Source of the DNA: Periplaneta americana
Lineage: Eukaryota > Arthropoda > Insecta > Blattodea > Blattidae
Reading direction: 5' to 3'
Assembly: GCF_040183065.1 (NCBI RefSeq)
Contig: NC_091127.1
Location: 110,735,834-110,799,833, forward strand
DNA length: 64,000 nt
The first letter of the stretch is position 1. Each line of letters starts with the position of its first letter. The notes under the pieces were generated by a model that was not told the origin of the DNA, did no database searches, and saw only the letters and a list, made by a program, of their open reading frames with translations. Of this stretch, positions 59,501 to 60,627 are shown one piece after another. The translations under genes were made by a program, and so were the position numbers.

Positions 59501-60103
59501 CTGAGTAGTGTAACATCTATATAGTCAACGGTGTATGCAATGGAGGGGGGGAAAGGAACTGGCCACCCTACCCTATTATCTCCTGGCTTAATTGCCTCAT
59601 GAGTGATGTCTTATTGGTGTCACTTATTAGATTCAAACCTATCTTCGGACAGTTGACTAAACAAAACAAAACAAAAACAAAAAGTAAACAAAATTCATAA
59701 TTAAGACATGTCAAATACTGGGAAGATTGGAGGGAAAGTAGATGCATACAAGGTGGAGGTAGAGGGGAAGGAAGATAACAAGTGTTCTGAAATTTCTCCT
59801 GTTAAAATGTATTTATTTTGTTTCCTTTCTTAGAATTCTATTGTAGGCCAAGTTCAGAACTCGATTTATTCGACGTTGTAACGAATTAAATAGTGAACCA
59901 CTGTGAGAGAAGTAAGGATAGAGATATCAAACTTTTCATATCAAATTACATGTTATTTAAAATATTGGAAAAAAGGAAGTAGTGCTAGATCTGTAACCTA
60001 ACCTTAACTTACCTTAACCTAAACTGAAAAGAAGTATTAGGAAGTTTCTTACCAGCATTATTTGTGCTGCTGATTCTAATTCCAATAAAACCTGCTCAGC
60101 CAT
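2518..60103 (-). CDS. XPO4: Exportin-4 gene, 14 coding exons, 3' part cut off by window edge
   Basis: Exportin-4 is a RanGTP-dependent importin-beta superfamily receptor; the family is known to export eIF5A and SMAD3 from the nucleus and to import some Sox factors. CDS on the minus strand joins 60053-60103, 52073-52178, 51547-51719, 47056-47163, 43294-43410, 41820-41976, 33850-33974, 31787-31944, 29598-29772, 27583-27759, 25486-25584, 17310-17472, 4109-4295 and 2518-2677. This gives 1956 nt, or 652 codons, without a stop, and every junction keeps phase. Diagnostic family stretches include [30 protein letters not shown] and [12 protein letters not shown]. Vertebrate XPO4 is about 1150 residues, so roughly 40% is missing beyond position 1. 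Introns run from 353 bp to 13 kb and are packed with transposons. Thirteen visible introns: twelve GT-AG, one AT-AC. Identification is by remembered family similarity, not a search. Confidence 0.95.
2678..4108. other. XPO4 intron 13, probable old transposon with ATATGCA motifs
   Basis: ATATGCA-type words cluster at both ends (2764-2850 and 3605-3690), and between them lies a non-coding AT-rich stretch. This looks like the ends of a decayed DNA transposon, but I could not align terminal repeats. No exon was found. Confidence 0.3.
4109..4295 (-). CDS. XPO4: XPO4 exon 13
   Basis: Residues 537-598 plus two bases. After TTTGTGTAG it reads [20 protein letters not shown], then HYSIQQ, a [22 protein letters not shown] stretch and SSDHVV before AAG|GTAATG. 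GET.LIP.EIM.YS and the LGSPG-like motif are XPO4 hallmarks. The acceptor is cryptic-looking but is the one that preserves phase 1 from exon 12. Confidence 0.94.
4998..5052 (+). repeat. (ATT)n microsatellite
   Basis: Uninterrupted ATT repeats of about 18 units. It is followed by TTTATTTATACTGGCAGAG, which may be the reverse-strand 3' end of a LINE whose tail is this AAT repeat. Confidence 0.9.
5600..6032 (-). pseudogene. LINE RNase H/CCHC tail relic
   Basis: The minus-strand frame contains [20 protein letters not shown], then WNIIFL and a [10 protein letters not shown] stretch. The L.RF.I.D.PTC..C motif is the same one seen in the LINE copies at 38.1 and 39.6 kb ([13 protein letters not shown]). 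It is probably part of a decayed element extending down to the ATT repeat at 4998. Confidence 0.5.
6040..7175. other. XPO4 intron 12 segment, no gene seen
   Basis: AT-rich DNA with T-runs near 6120-6180. No coding potential or clear repeat boundary recognised. Confidence 0.4.
7183..7435 (+). repeat. Imperfect GTA/GTG/GCA trinucleotide repeat tract
   Basis: A 250-bp degenerate purine-thymine trinucleotide tract (GTA, GTG, GCA, GGT units) with no pyrimidine-rich interruptions. The reverse strand reads as Tyr/His/Thr/Leu homopolymers, an artefact of the repeat. Confidence 0.85.
7850..8455 (+). repeat. Minisatellite, about 31-bp units, roughly 18-20 copies
   Basis: The array repeats the pattern AAGTCTTGTATTACAAA followed by an AGGTAA(C/A)CAAGTA part, with units of about 28-35 bp and many point changes. 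Units are degenerate and vary in length, so this is an old array. It ends just before the mariner relic at 8463. Confidence 0.85.
8814..9855 (+). repeat. 5' LTR
   Basis: 1042 bp, TG...CA ends, near-identical to 14074-15118. The differences I see are G/A near 8970, A/G near 9634, and one fewer TAA unit near 9595. GTGATATATAGATAGG near 9203 could be a TATA-like promoter. Confidence 0.93.
9861..9878 (+). promoter_or_regulatory. Primer-binding site
   Basis: TGGCGCCCAACGTGGGGC lies 5 nt after the 5' LTR. The leading TGG complements a tRNA CCA tail, as in LTR elements. I cannot name the tRNA without a search. Confidence 0.75.
9881..10150 (+). repeat. 70-bp tandem repeat in the LTR-element leader
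   Basis: Units start at 9881, 9951, 10021 and about 10090, the last diverged. The first three are almost identical with an exact 70-bp period. The unit is GC- and CpG-rich, unlike the rest of the element, and holds GACGCGAGAGCCGACAGCCG. It lies in the position where LTR elements carry packaging and dimerisation signals. Confidence 0.9.
10425..10444 (+). repeat. A-run directly before the coiled-coil start codon
   Basis: An uninterrupted run of 21 A ends with the A of the start codon (AAAATGG). It is far longer than an ordinary Kozak context. Confidence 0.95.
10445..13009 (+). pseudogene. Coiled-coil repeat protein of the LTR element, one internal TAG
   Basis: A single frame of 854 codons, broken only by TAG at 11549-11551 where other repeat units have GAG. 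Residues 1-45 are low complexity and Ser-rich. Residues 45-155 hold [22 protein letters not shown] repeats. Residues 155-440 hold about ten 22-residue units of the form [20 protein letters not shown]. Residues 440-690 hold 44-residue units with [20 protein letters not shown]. Residues 715-854 are Arg/Gly/Asn/His-rich and basic, ending HPGDVPG. Hydrophobic spacing predicts a long acidic coiled coil with a nucleic-acid-binding tail. No CCHC knuckle or protease. It may be a derived Gag; I do not recognise a named family. A 21-A run abuts the ATG. Confidence 0.75.
13010..14016 (+). other. 3' non-coding part of the LTR element
   Basis: About 1 kb of AT-rich DNA between the stop codon and the hairpin upstream of the 3' LTR. 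All frames are short. No pol-derived motif seen. Confidence 0.7.
14021..14066 (+). promoter_or_regulatory. Strong hairpin just upstream of the 3' LTR
   Basis: TCTCATAACAACAAATATTCCC (14021-14042) faces GGGAATATTCTTTGTTATGAGA (14045-14066) across a TT loop; 20 of 22 positions pair. It ends seven bases before the 3' LTR, overlapping the expected polypurine-tract position, and would fold in both DNA and genomic RNA. Confidence 0.85.
14064..14073 (+). promoter_or_regulatory. Possible short polypurine tract
   Basis: AGAGGGCATT immediately precedes the 3' LTR. AGAGGG is the only purine run next to it. This is shorter than a typical tract, and the hairpin stem overlaps it. Confidence 0.35.
14074..15118 (+). 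repeat. 3' LTR
   Basis: 1045 bp, TGAGACGG...CGCTACA, near-identical to the 5' LTR and followed by the CTCC target duplication at 15119-15122. Confidence 0.93.
17000..17235 (+). repeat. Homopurine (GA-rich) tract
   Basis: Over 200 bp of almost pure A/G (AAAGGAAGAAAGGAGGGAAG-like) on the plus strand. It sits 75 bp into intron 12, immediately downstream of XPO4 exon 12, so the pre-mRNA carries a long pyrimidine tract there. Confidence 0.85.
17310..17472 (-). CDS. XPO4: XPO4 exon 12
   Basis: Residues 483-536 plus one base (phase 1). The acceptor TTTTTTTCAG precedes [20 protein letters not shown]; then QGQLQR and [12 protein letters not shown], the last G being completed in exon 13. The RLQGQLQR and EDIHWL motifs are strongly conserved in XPO4. 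The donor is CAG|GTACAT. It is separated from exon 13 by 13 kb containing the nested mariner/LTR insertion. Confidence 0.94.
17977..18707 (+). mobile_element. hAT transposon relic with 8-bp target duplication
   Basis: Ends TAGGGTGACC (17977) and GGTCACCCTA (to 18707) are inverted. GGAAGGAT before and GGAACGAT after form an 8-bp target duplication with one mismatch, the hAT hallmark. Around 18320-18450 the plus strand reads [20 protein letters not shown] and [17 protein letters not shown], the C-terminal dimerisation domain of hAT transposases. The rest of the transposase is deleted. Confidence 0.85.
19219..19478 (-). mobile_element. tRNA-derived SINE
   Basis: On the minus strand a tRNA-like head has TATAGCTCAGTCAGTGAGAT (A box) and GGGTTCGATTCCCGC (B box). 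It is followed by a GGTTTTTCCGAGATTTTC-type body and ends near TAGTTGTTACATC. A diverged second copy is at 48205-48425, same orientation. Confidence 0.8.
19479..19857 (+). mobile_element. SINE with (ATT)n tail
   Basis: Begins GGTCTAAAGCATCCTGTTTA and has a tRNA-like head of CATCCTG...CACGCTGG...TCTCATGG type. It ends GGGCTGTAGCACCACGGA followed by about 19 ATT units. Its head is repeated by the adjoining element at 19865, which suggests two tandem insertions of one SINE family with different bodies. Confidence 0.65.
19862..20160. mobile_element. SINE-like repeat, second copy at 59370-59640
   Basis: Shares its head (AAGGCATCCTGCCTAAGACT) with the preceding SINE. Its body (TATTTCCCCCTCCATTGCATAC to GTCAAGTAAGATGTGCTGTCAG) matches 59370-59640 in inverse orientation with many substitutions. 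Confidence 0.6.
20161..21225. other. XPO4 intron 11 segment, no gene identified
   Basis: A 97-codon open frame at 20285-20578 ([20 protein letters not shown]) gives no family I recognise and has no splice-site support. It could be a transposon scrap. The remainder is AT-rich with a T-run at 20668. Confidence 0.35.
21229..22460 (+). repeat. Tandem duplication of about 125 bp, one copy split by the Helitron
   Basis: The segment GATTTTGCTACTG(A/G)ACAAAA through TGTACCAACCCTAAT and GATTACAGATCTGA occurs at 21229-21338 (continued at 22271-22300) and at 22336-22460. The copies differ by scattered substitutions and by T-run length. Confidence 0.85.
21339..22270 (+). mobile_element. Non-autonomous Helitron-like element
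   Basis: Starts TCTATAGTAATAATAAATCT and ends GGGTATGGCTAG, with an imperfect hairpin (ATGCAGC/GCGCAT) about 12 bases before the CTAG. It lies between A and T with no target duplication; these are the Helitron rules. The neighbouring duplicate at 22336-22460 has the same flanks joined without the element (CACAA|TTTAAAAATAATAAC). No Rep/helicase coding. The GGTTATAAGGGGGCC and GGGGCCTTGGACA blocks are internal repeats. Confidence 0.85.
22467..23020 (+). pseudogene. Relic of a TE-associated protein, family not named
   Basis: The frame at 22467-22802 reads [20 protein letters not shown], then [19 protein letters not shown] and [18 protein letters not shown]. After a frameshift, 22805-23000 gives [25 protein letters not shown] and [10 protein letters not shown] associate this combination with multicopy uncharacterised proteins of arthropod and cnidarian genomes, probably transposon-derived, but cannot name the enzyme. 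Stop codons and a frame change indicate decay. Confidence 0.5.
23070..23245 (-). pseudogene. LINE tail fragment
   Basis: The minus strand reads [20 protein letters not shown] then [11 protein letters not shown]. It is the same tail as at 1732-1995 but inverted, and has lost the LINE body. Confidence 0.6.
23502..23548 (+). repeat. T-run of about 47
   Basis: Uninterrupted poly-T of nearly 50. Read on the minus strand this is a poly-A run, the possible tail of a retroposed sequence. Confidence 0.9.
23575..24300 (+). pseudogene. Reverse transcriptase relic
   Basis: Broken frames contain [27 protein letters not shown], a [20 protein letters not shown] stretch and [18 protein letters not shown], then [22 protein letters not shown] and the D.(I/Y)(R/K)YLGV motif belong to RT thumb/palm of R2- or NeSL-like LINEs. 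The catalytic ADD region is deleted or mutated. Stops occur throughout. Confidence 0.6.
24670..24900 (-). pseudogene. LINE ORF2 C-terminal fragment
   Basis: The minus strand reads [20 protein letters not shown] followed by [16 protein letters not shown]. This is the C-terminal end of the same LINE family as 54790-55800 and 63040-64000, and the element is 5'-truncated. Confidence 0.65.
24901..25485. other. XPO4 intron 11 proximal segment, no gene seen
   Basis: AT-rich DNA next to exon 11 with no recognisable repeat or coding segment. Confidence 0.45.
25486..25584 (-). CDS. XPO4: XPO4 exon 11
   Basis: Residues 450-482, 33 codons, phase 0 both sides. The acceptor is TTCCTTAG and the donor CAG|GTATGC. 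It encodes an acidic linker ([17 protein letters not shown]) followed by [14 protein letters not shown], matching the acidic insertion and the DQL..(I/V)G..GR motif that follow the PDGTR region in XPO4 proteins. Confidence 0.92.
25585..26880. other. XPO4 intron 10 segment, no gene seen
   Basis: AT-rich sequence. A stretch at 25930-26060 (GTGTCACAAGAAATGTTCAA to TTTTTACATCTCG) reads like a decayed transposase end, but I cannot assign it. Confidence 0.35.
26887..26945 (+). repeat. (ATT)n microsatellite
   Basis: About 19 uninterrupted ATT units. Confidence 0.95.
27025..27480 (+). mobile_element. SINE-like repeat
   Basis: A GCTCTGTGGCAGTGTGTCTG head resembling a degraded tRNA leads into a GC-rich body with CATATGAAGAGGAGGCATAT, AACAGGAGTAGGCTATGTGC and GTACAGTGTGGCCTGCCG segments. 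The base composition contrasts with its surroundings. No coding motif. I recall this type of sequence as high-copy, but cannot verify that here. Confidence 0.5.
27483..27560 (+). repeat. (CA)n microsatellite, interrupted
   Basis: CA repeats broken by CTCACTCACTC and CGCATGCACGCATG segments. It ends 23 bp from the XPO4 exon 10 splice donor. Confidence 0.95.
27583..27759 (-). CDS. XPO4: XPO4 exon 10
   Basis: Residues 391-449, 59 codons, phase 0 both sides (CTTGCAG acceptor, CAG|GTAATA donor). It encodes [19 protein letters not shown] and then [19 protein letters not shown]. The YMEA.D..LE.W and CHL..PDGTR motifs are characteristic of exportin-4. A dense CA-dinucleotide repeat (TG on this strand) lies right behind the donor, 22-100 bp into intron 10. 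Confidence 0.95.
28027..28284. mobile_element. Inverted-repeat (MITE-like) element, 117-bp arms
   Basis: Left arm 28027-28142 (GCATCATTAGGTCCATATTG to AAAATAAATTGACC) and right arm 28168-28284 are inverted copies with about 90% identity around a 26-bp centre. Non-coding. It lies in XPO4 intron 9. Confidence 0.85.
28443..28984. mobile_element. MITE with mariner-like terminal repeats
   Basis: Ends ATACAGAGTGAAGTGAAATA and TTTCATTTCCACCCTGTAT are imperfect inverted repeats of about 30 bp flanked by TA. The 540-bp interior is non-coding, with opposed A- and T-runs around 28865-28905. Confidence 0.6.
28985..29597. other. XPO4 intron 9 segment, no gene seen
   Basis: AT-rich intron adjoining exon 9; no repeat or coding signal recognised. 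Confidence 0.45.
29598..29772 (-). CDS. XPO4: XPO4 exon 9
   Basis: Residues 332-390. The acceptor is CCTTGCAG and the donor TCA|GTGAGT, phase 0. It encodes [18 protein letters not shown], then a leucine-rich HEAT helix and the [14 protein letters not shown] end, aligned with the XPO4 segment where LTCSF is conserved. The open frame runs on past the donor for about 14 codons, which I treat as intron because the donor is strong and the next exon continues the alignment. Confidence 0.94.
30160..30240 (+). repeat. tRNA-derived SINE head
   Basis: GTTCCTGGATAGCTCAGTGT (A box) and ACGTTCGATACC (B box) with partly pairing ends (GTTCCTG/CCAGAAC), followed by AATTTTTTCCC as in the 1380 copy. Mismatched arms argue against a functional tRNA. 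Confidence 0.55.
30299..31147. mobile_element. Palindromic mariner-type relic
   Basis: Left arm 30303-30565 and right arm 30880-31142 are inverted copies of one transposase 3' end, sharing TTTCCACGTATTCTCCCTGA and TCTCTGACAGCTGCTTGCA; the outer ends are TTTAGACTAATGA and TCATTAGTCTAAA. The single-copy centre and left arm on the minus strand encode [28 protein letters not shown] and [13 protein letters not shown]. The last two are the second and third catalytic blocks of mariner transposases. Frame breaks occur. It lies in intron 8. Confidence 0.75.
31787..31944 (-). CDS. XPO4: XPO4 exon 8
   Basis: Residues 280-331 plus two bases. It opens after TTCTCAG with [18 protein letters not shown], continues LVQLASLNG, and ends in [10 protein letters not shown]. 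These are the most recognisable XPO4 residues in the window. The donor AG|GTTGGT is weak, but it is the only one that gives the phase needed by exon 9 (split codon AG|T, serine). Confidence 0.95.
32270..32468. mobile_element. Possible hAT-type MITE
   Basis: TAGAGCAGTGGTCGTTAGCAC at the left and the reverse of TAGACCAGGAGTCGTCAGCAC at the right match at 17 of 21 positions. The sequence is of the TAGAGCAGTGGT type used by hAT elements. No matching 8-bp target duplication is visible, so this is tentative. Confidence 0.4.
32469..33849. other. XPO4 intron 7 segment, no gene seen
   Basis: Contains (CAT)n scraps at 33074 and a moderately GC-rich stretch at 33290-33710. There CTGACAGGT(G/C)GG..C..CCTCAGCCCC and AAGCCCCA occur twice, about 150 bp apart. 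It may be a partially duplicated repeat. No coding exon. Confidence 0.35.
33850..33974 (-). CDS. XPO4: XPO4 exon 7, downstream of the U12-type intron
   Basis: Residues 238-279. The first two bases complete a leucine codon begun in exon 6. The exon reads [18 protein letters not shown] and then [18 protein letters not shown] before ACT|GTAAGT, phase 0. There is no AG acceptor in the right place; a GCAC end preceded by a TCCTTGAC branch site supplies a U12 AC acceptor. The W(K/R)E..LD...LFFT motif is typical of XPO4. Confidence 0.93.
33975..33993 (-). promoter_or_regulatory. U12-type branch site and AC acceptor
   Basis: The minus strand reads TCCTTGAC (33986-33993), close to the U12 branch consensus TCCTTRAY. 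The terminal AC (33975-33976) follows about 12 nt after the branch adenosine, the usual minor-class spacing. No polypyrimidine tract is present, also typical of U12 introns. Confidence 0.87.
34200..35010 (+). pseudogene. DDE transposase relic (IS630/Tc1/mariner-type)
   Basis: Frame one (34275-34553) reads [20 protein letters not shown] with a helix-turn-helix ([19 protein letters not shown]). A frameshift then leads to 34574-34864, with [20 protein letters not shown] and YQDLYLDET, where the D of LYLDET is the first catalytic aspartate. A stop follows, then [20 protein letters not shown]. The remainder is deleted or decayed. It lies in the U12-type intron of XPO4. Confidence 0.65.
35837..36026 (+). 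mobile_element. tRNA-derived SINE with 12-bp target duplication
   Basis: TATGTATTTTGC flanks both ends (35825-35836 and 36027-36038). The head has a GGATGGCGCAGTCAGTATAG A box and a GGGTCCGATCCCGGC B box. The body has TTTACTGGCATGTAAAAGAA and ends TTAAATAAAACATAA. A 5'-truncated copy of the same body lies at 45084-45231. Confidence 0.9.
36039..36900. other. U12-intron segment, no gene seen
   Basis: AT-rich non-coding DNA upstream of the AT microsatellite. No feature recognised. Confidence 0.4.
36905..36974 (+). repeat. (AT)n microsatellite
   Basis: About 35 perfect AT units, self-complementary and able to extrude as a cruciform. Confidence 0.97.
37440..38345 (+). pseudogene. LINE RNase H domain and CCHC tail, copy 1
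   Basis: The frame carries [11 protein letters not shown], the RNase H motif [13 protein letters not shown], and [14 protein letters not shown]. After a frameshift near 38005 it continues [38 protein letters not shown] and LLYC, ending [12 protein letters not shown]. The combination is typical of the C terminus of R1/I-type non-LTR elements. EN and RT are missing, so it is 5'-truncated. 3' UTR-like DNA continues to about 39095. Confidence 0.8.
38346..39100 (+). repeat. LINE 3' UTR-like sequence between the inverted copies
   Basis: Continues copy 1 with TGTCCGCAAGCAGCTGGATA, CCCAATGTCCCATCCCTACC and CTACTTTTCTGTTCCTAGTG. At 38985-39095 it holds the CTTCAGTGGCTGACAATGAT tail shared with 1888-1990, ending in an ACAACAACA run. 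It looks like two LINE ends joined. Confidence 0.5.
39412..40140 (-). pseudogene. LINE RNase H domain and CCHC tail, copy 2 (inverted)
   Basis: Encodes the same protein segment as copy 1 on the opposite strand: [32 protein letters not shown] and [15 protein letters not shown]. It lacks about 22 bases over the TDSKGA motif, removing a catalytic residue. Similarity to copy 1 continues outward into 39347-39420 (the GGACTATAGTGGACTT block). Confidence 0.8.
40141..41560. other. U12-intron segment, no gene seen
   Basis: AT-rich DNA including a short frame at 40315-40509 without recognisable similarity. No repeat boundary identified. Confidence 0.4.
41567..41679 (+). repeat. Compound (AAC)n(AAT)n microsatellite
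   Basis: About 8-10 AAC units lead into about 26 AAT units, followed by an AAG-rich purine tract. It ends about 140 bp from XPO4 exon 6. Confidence 0.95.
41811..41819 (-). promoter_or_regulatory. U12-type 5' splice site
   Basis: On the minus strand the nine intron bases are ATATCCTTT, a complete match to the U12 AT-AC donor consensus that pairs with U11 and then U6atac snRNA. Confidence 0.9.
41820..41976 (-). CDS. XPO4: XPO4 exon 6, upstream of a U12-type intron
   Basis: Residues 186-237 plus one base (phase 1). The acceptor is TTTAAG|GTGACA. It encodes [18 protein letters not shown] and runs to [14 protein letters not shown] sequence; here the end reads [11 protein letters not shown]. No GT donor exists at the required place. 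Instead the exon is followed at once by ATATCCTTT, the canonical 5' splice site of minor-class AT-AC introns. Joining to exon 7 through that site restores an LPKRLI reading that aligns with the family. Confidence 0.92.
42033..42083 (+). repeat. (AAT)n microsatellite
   Basis: About 17 AAT units, 60 bp from exon 6 in intron 5. Confidence 0.95.
42245..42510. mobile_element. Fold-back remnant of a transposon with a DUF4817-like start
   Basis: GCGTGTTATTCTTCTGAT at 42250 and ATCAGAAGAATAACACGC near 42508 are inverted copies that extend inward as GTGTTAGTAAAGTGTTTAGA. The minus-strand frame at 42454-42254 starts [20 protein letters not shown] and [11 protein letters not shown], resembling the helix-turn-helix start of insect transposases. 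A third end-like copy (TCAGAAGAATAACATG) lies near 42738. Confidence 0.5.
42889..42961 (+). repeat. (AAT)n microsatellite
   Basis: About 24 AAT units in XPO4 intron 5. Confidence 0.95.
43294..43410 (-). CDS. XPO4: XPO4 exon 5
   Basis: Residues 147-185, 39 codons, phase 0 on both sides. The acceptor is TTACAG and the donor GAG|GTACAG. It encodes [18 protein letters not shown] and continues to [17 protein letters not shown], which aligns with the XPO4 segment containing a short acidic and serine-rich loop. The exon lies just outside the AAT microsatellites of intron 5. Confidence 0.92.
44544..45635 (-). mobile_element. Mariner transposon, truncated transposase, interrupted by a SINE
   Basis: Ends CTAGGTTCAAAAAGTTCC and GAACTTTTTGAACCTAG are inverted and each flanked by TA. 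The minus-strand transposase reads [17 protein letters not shown], then after the SINE at 45084-45231 resumes [35 protein letters not shown] and [19 protein letters not shown]. The catalytic D residues of MHDNAPAH and SPPDYFLF are about 34 residues apart, the mariner DD34D pattern. The N-terminal DNA-binding half is largely missing, so it is inactive. Confidence 0.9.
45084..45231 (+). mobile_element. 5'-truncated SINE inside the mariner
   Basis: ATAACTTTGC flanks both ends (45074-45083 and 45232-45241), a target duplication. The body (TTTACTGGCATGAAAAAGAA to TTAAATAAAACATAAC) matches the SINE at 35837. The tRNA-like head is absent. Confidence 0.88.
45640..46365. other. XPO4 intron 4 segment, no gene seen
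   Basis: AT-rich DNA with A-runs at 45880 and 45912; nothing recognised. Confidence 0.45.
46367..46599. mobile_element. Inverted-repeat MITE with 85-bp arms
   Basis: Left arm 46367-46452 (AGCCGTTGAGAGCAGAAGTG to AACAGCAATTAAT) and right arm 46508-46599 are inverted copies with about 85% identity. Both contain GGTGTAAGTCAAAA and CTCTGTAAAATA blocks. Non-coding centre. Confidence 0.82.
47056..47163 (-). CDS. XPO4: XPO4 exon 4
   Basis: Residues 111-146, exactly 36 codons, phase 0 on both sides (TTTCAG acceptor, AGG|GTAAGA donor). It encodes [15 protein letters not shown] and then a helix ending LILSGDPQR, matching the conserved IVKRGS segment of XPO4. The exon sits between the piggyBac/MITE cluster of intron 3 and the mariner and MITE elements of intron 4. 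Confidence 0.92.
47521..47645 (+). repeat. (ATC)n/(GTC)n microsatellite
   Basis: Interrupted CATCAT and CGTCGT trinucleotide tract. Confidence 0.9.
48205..48425 (-). mobile_element. tRNA-derived SINE, diverged copy
   Basis: The same family as 19219-19478: ACTAGGTTATTTAGTGTCGA, GTATTTGGCGAGATGAGACC and a minus-strand TGTAGCTCAGGCAGTAGCCT A box. The B box is degraded (GAATTCGATTCTC). Confidence 0.75.
48440..49540 (+). pseudogene. piggyBac-type transposase relic
   Basis: Frame 48685-49077 reads [40 protein letters not shown] and [20 protein letters not shown]. After a break, 49100-49363 reads [20 protein letters not shown] and [19 protein letters not shown]; then [11 protein letters not shown] and [15 protein letters not shown] out of frame. 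FF...LI..I...TN.YA, the (L/I)DE and K.T.YGIK blocks are the piggyBac (DDE_Tnp_1_7) layout. Several frameshifts; no complete catalytic triad in frame. It lies in intron 3. Confidence 0.8.
49540..49750 (+). pseudogene. LINE or Penelope-like C-terminal fragment
   Basis: The plus strand reads [35 protein letters not shown] and, after a stop, [18 protein letters not shown].(L/I)H..PK..KLN.LE.(Y/F)EIY is a pattern I associate with C termini of Penelope-like elements with GIY-YIG ends. The assignment is tentative. Confidence 0.45.
49997..50028. repeat. Perfect 15-bp hairpin
   Basis: CCGCCTGTCAGAGAG and CTCTCTGACAGGCGG pair perfectly around AA. It is GC-rich in an AT-rich intron. Confidence 0.95.
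50831..51437. mobile_element. DNA transposon or MITE with about 38-bp terminal repeats
   Basis: CTAGAGTCGATGGTATTTCG plus GAAGGCGGTCGTCTGCTA at the left is the inverse of TAGCAGCTGACCGCCTTCCA plus AACTGCTGTCGACTCTAA at the right. The 600-bp interior has no transposase. It ends about 110 bp from XPO4 exon 3. Confidence 0.75.
51547..51719 (-). CDS. XPO4: XPO4 exon 3
   Basis: Residues 53-110. It begins after CTGCAG and ends CAG|GTATAT, phase 0. It encodes the [17 protein letters not shown] segment followed by a leucine-rich helix and FVRERILQ, matching the N-terminal HEAT repeats of exportin-4. The intron separating it from exon 2 is only 353 bp, the shortest in the visible gene. Confidence 0.93.
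52073..52178 (-). CDS. XPO4: XPO4 exon 2
   Basis: Residues 18-52 plus one base. The acceptor TTTCTAG and donor AG|GTAATT flank a segment reading [15 protein letters not shown] and continuing through [18 protein letters not shown], as in the first HEAT region of XPO4. It exits in phase 1, and the split codon makes the E of HILETS with exon 3. The exon is too short to stand out as a long open frame. Confidence 0.9.
52565..53865 (-). pseudogene. 5'-truncated LINE reverse transcriptase relic (Jockey/CR1-like)
   Basis: On the minus strand, [18 protein letters not shown] is followed by an [15 protein letters not shown] palm block (53580-53610 region), the [11 protein letters not shown] stretch, then [36 protein letters not shown] and [30 protein letters not shown] and LLQKR.IRI are the RT palm and thumb motifs of CR1/Jockey-like LINEs. 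The frame breaks around 53640. The 3' end is the ATACAATACAATACAAT repeat at 52577-52605. Confidence 0.85.
52577..52606 (+). repeat. (TATTG)n pentanucleotide repeat, LINE 3' tail
   Basis: About five TATTG units at the 3' end of the minus-strand LINE relic. Confidence 0.85.
53866..54780. other. XPO4 intron 1 segment, no gene seen
   Basis: AT-rich with no recognisable feature. Confidence 0.4.
54785..55860 (-). pseudogene. LINE reverse transcriptase relic, C-terminal half
   Basis: From 55740 downward the minus strand reads [77 protein letters not shown] and then at 55140-54888 [40 protein letters not shown] and [24 protein letters not shown] is the RT catalytic block. Stops and frame changes are present. 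The same family occurs at 24670-24900 and 63040-64000. Confidence 0.82.
55861..56875. other. XPO4 intron 1 segment with a (GTC/ATC/AGC)n tract
   Basis: A trinucleotide tract (GTCGTC, ATCATC, AGCAGC) occupies 56265-56335. The rest is AT-rich without a gene. Confidence 0.6.
56880..56908 (+). repeat. (TGTA)n microsatellite, LINE 3' tail
   Basis: About seven TGTA units at the 3' end of the minus-strand LINE. Confidence 0.9.
56880..59330 (-). pseudogene. 5'-truncated LINE (CR1/L2-like) with RT ORF and (TACA)n tail
   Basis: Three minus-strand frames join by frameshift: 59325-58852 ([34 protein letters not shown]), 58803-58396 ([40 protein letters not shown]) and 58399-57533 ([51 protein letters not shown]). 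The D of IDFSRAFD and the DD of FADD are the RT catalytic residues. The last frame ends at [14 protein letters not shown] and [12 protein letters not shown] 3' UTR and a (TACA)n microsatellite (56880-56908) follow. The endonuclease is missing. Confidence 0.88.
59370..59640. mobile_element. SINE-like repeat, second copy
   Basis: Matches 19900-20160 in inverse orientation through CACTTGACGATATGTGTCAC, TTTGTATGCATCTGAAATCT and GTATGCAATGGAGGGGG. It borders the 5' truncation point of the LINE. Confidence 0.6.
59641..60052. other. XPO4 intron 1 proximal segment, no gene seen
   Basis: AT-rich DNA with an AAAACAAAAC tract at 59660. It contains CTTAACTTACCTTAACC just inside the exon 1 donor. Confidence 0.5.
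60053..60103 (-). CDS. XPO4: XPO4 exon 1 (coding part)
   Basis: Residues 1-17. The ATG at 60103 follows a short AT-rich leader, and the exon reads [17 protein letters not shown] before a GTAAGA donor, phase 0. It resembles the short N-terminal helix that precedes the first HEAT repeat in XPO4. The start is the only in-frame ATG near the donor and faces the SOD1 start 455 bp away. The transcription start and 5' UTR are not visible. Confidence 0.85.
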
Positions 60104-60558
60104 ATTTGTTACTTTTGCAACAATTTATATGAATACTGCAAGTAAGACACCTTAAATGTCTTTATGTATTGAAACAAAACGTTCATCACTGAATAAACCA
60201 AATACTATCTTGCATTCCCATTCTCTCTGTAGACGTCACGACTTTAAAACAACATGCTCTTCTAGTAGGCCATGATAAATGATGGTAGGCAGAGCCATCT
60301 GGCCATATTGGTCACTATCTTCATTCACATTGCGAGTAGAGTATTGTCAGCATATCTTCGTTTCGTACGTTCAATGGTATGCCTGTCTACCAATTATAAT
60401 CAAGGTCAAGCTATTATTTTACTCGCAAGAAATAAAATTGCTGGTCATTATAAGAGCCGGTAGGAGTGGTTTTAAAGCGATACGATTTTGTTAATTCATT
60501 CAGTTGCCCCTCTTCACTCCAAGGAGTAAGGACTTCGTAGAATTTATCCTTTATTAAA
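60104..60558. promoter_or_regulatory. Putative bidirectional promoter between XPO4 and SOD1
   Basis: Only 455 bp separate the divergent XPO4 and SOD1 start codons, so both 5' UTRs and core promoters should lie here. No convincing TATA box stands at a useful distance from either gene. The stretch is less AT-rich than the introns and holds no recognisable transposon, as expected for a constrained region. Sharing of regulatory sites is inference from spacing. Confidence 0.6.
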
Positions 60559-60627
60559 ATGCCGTTGAAAGCTGTGTGTGTCCTAAATGGAGAAGTGGTC
60601 AAAGGAACGGTCTTCTTCGATCAAGAT
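60559..60627 (+). CDS. SOD1: SOD1 exon 1 (coding part)
   Basis: Residues 1-23, ending GAT|GTAAGC in phase 0. It encodes the first two beta strands, [16 protein letters not shown] and then TVFFDQD. Confidence 0.95.
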
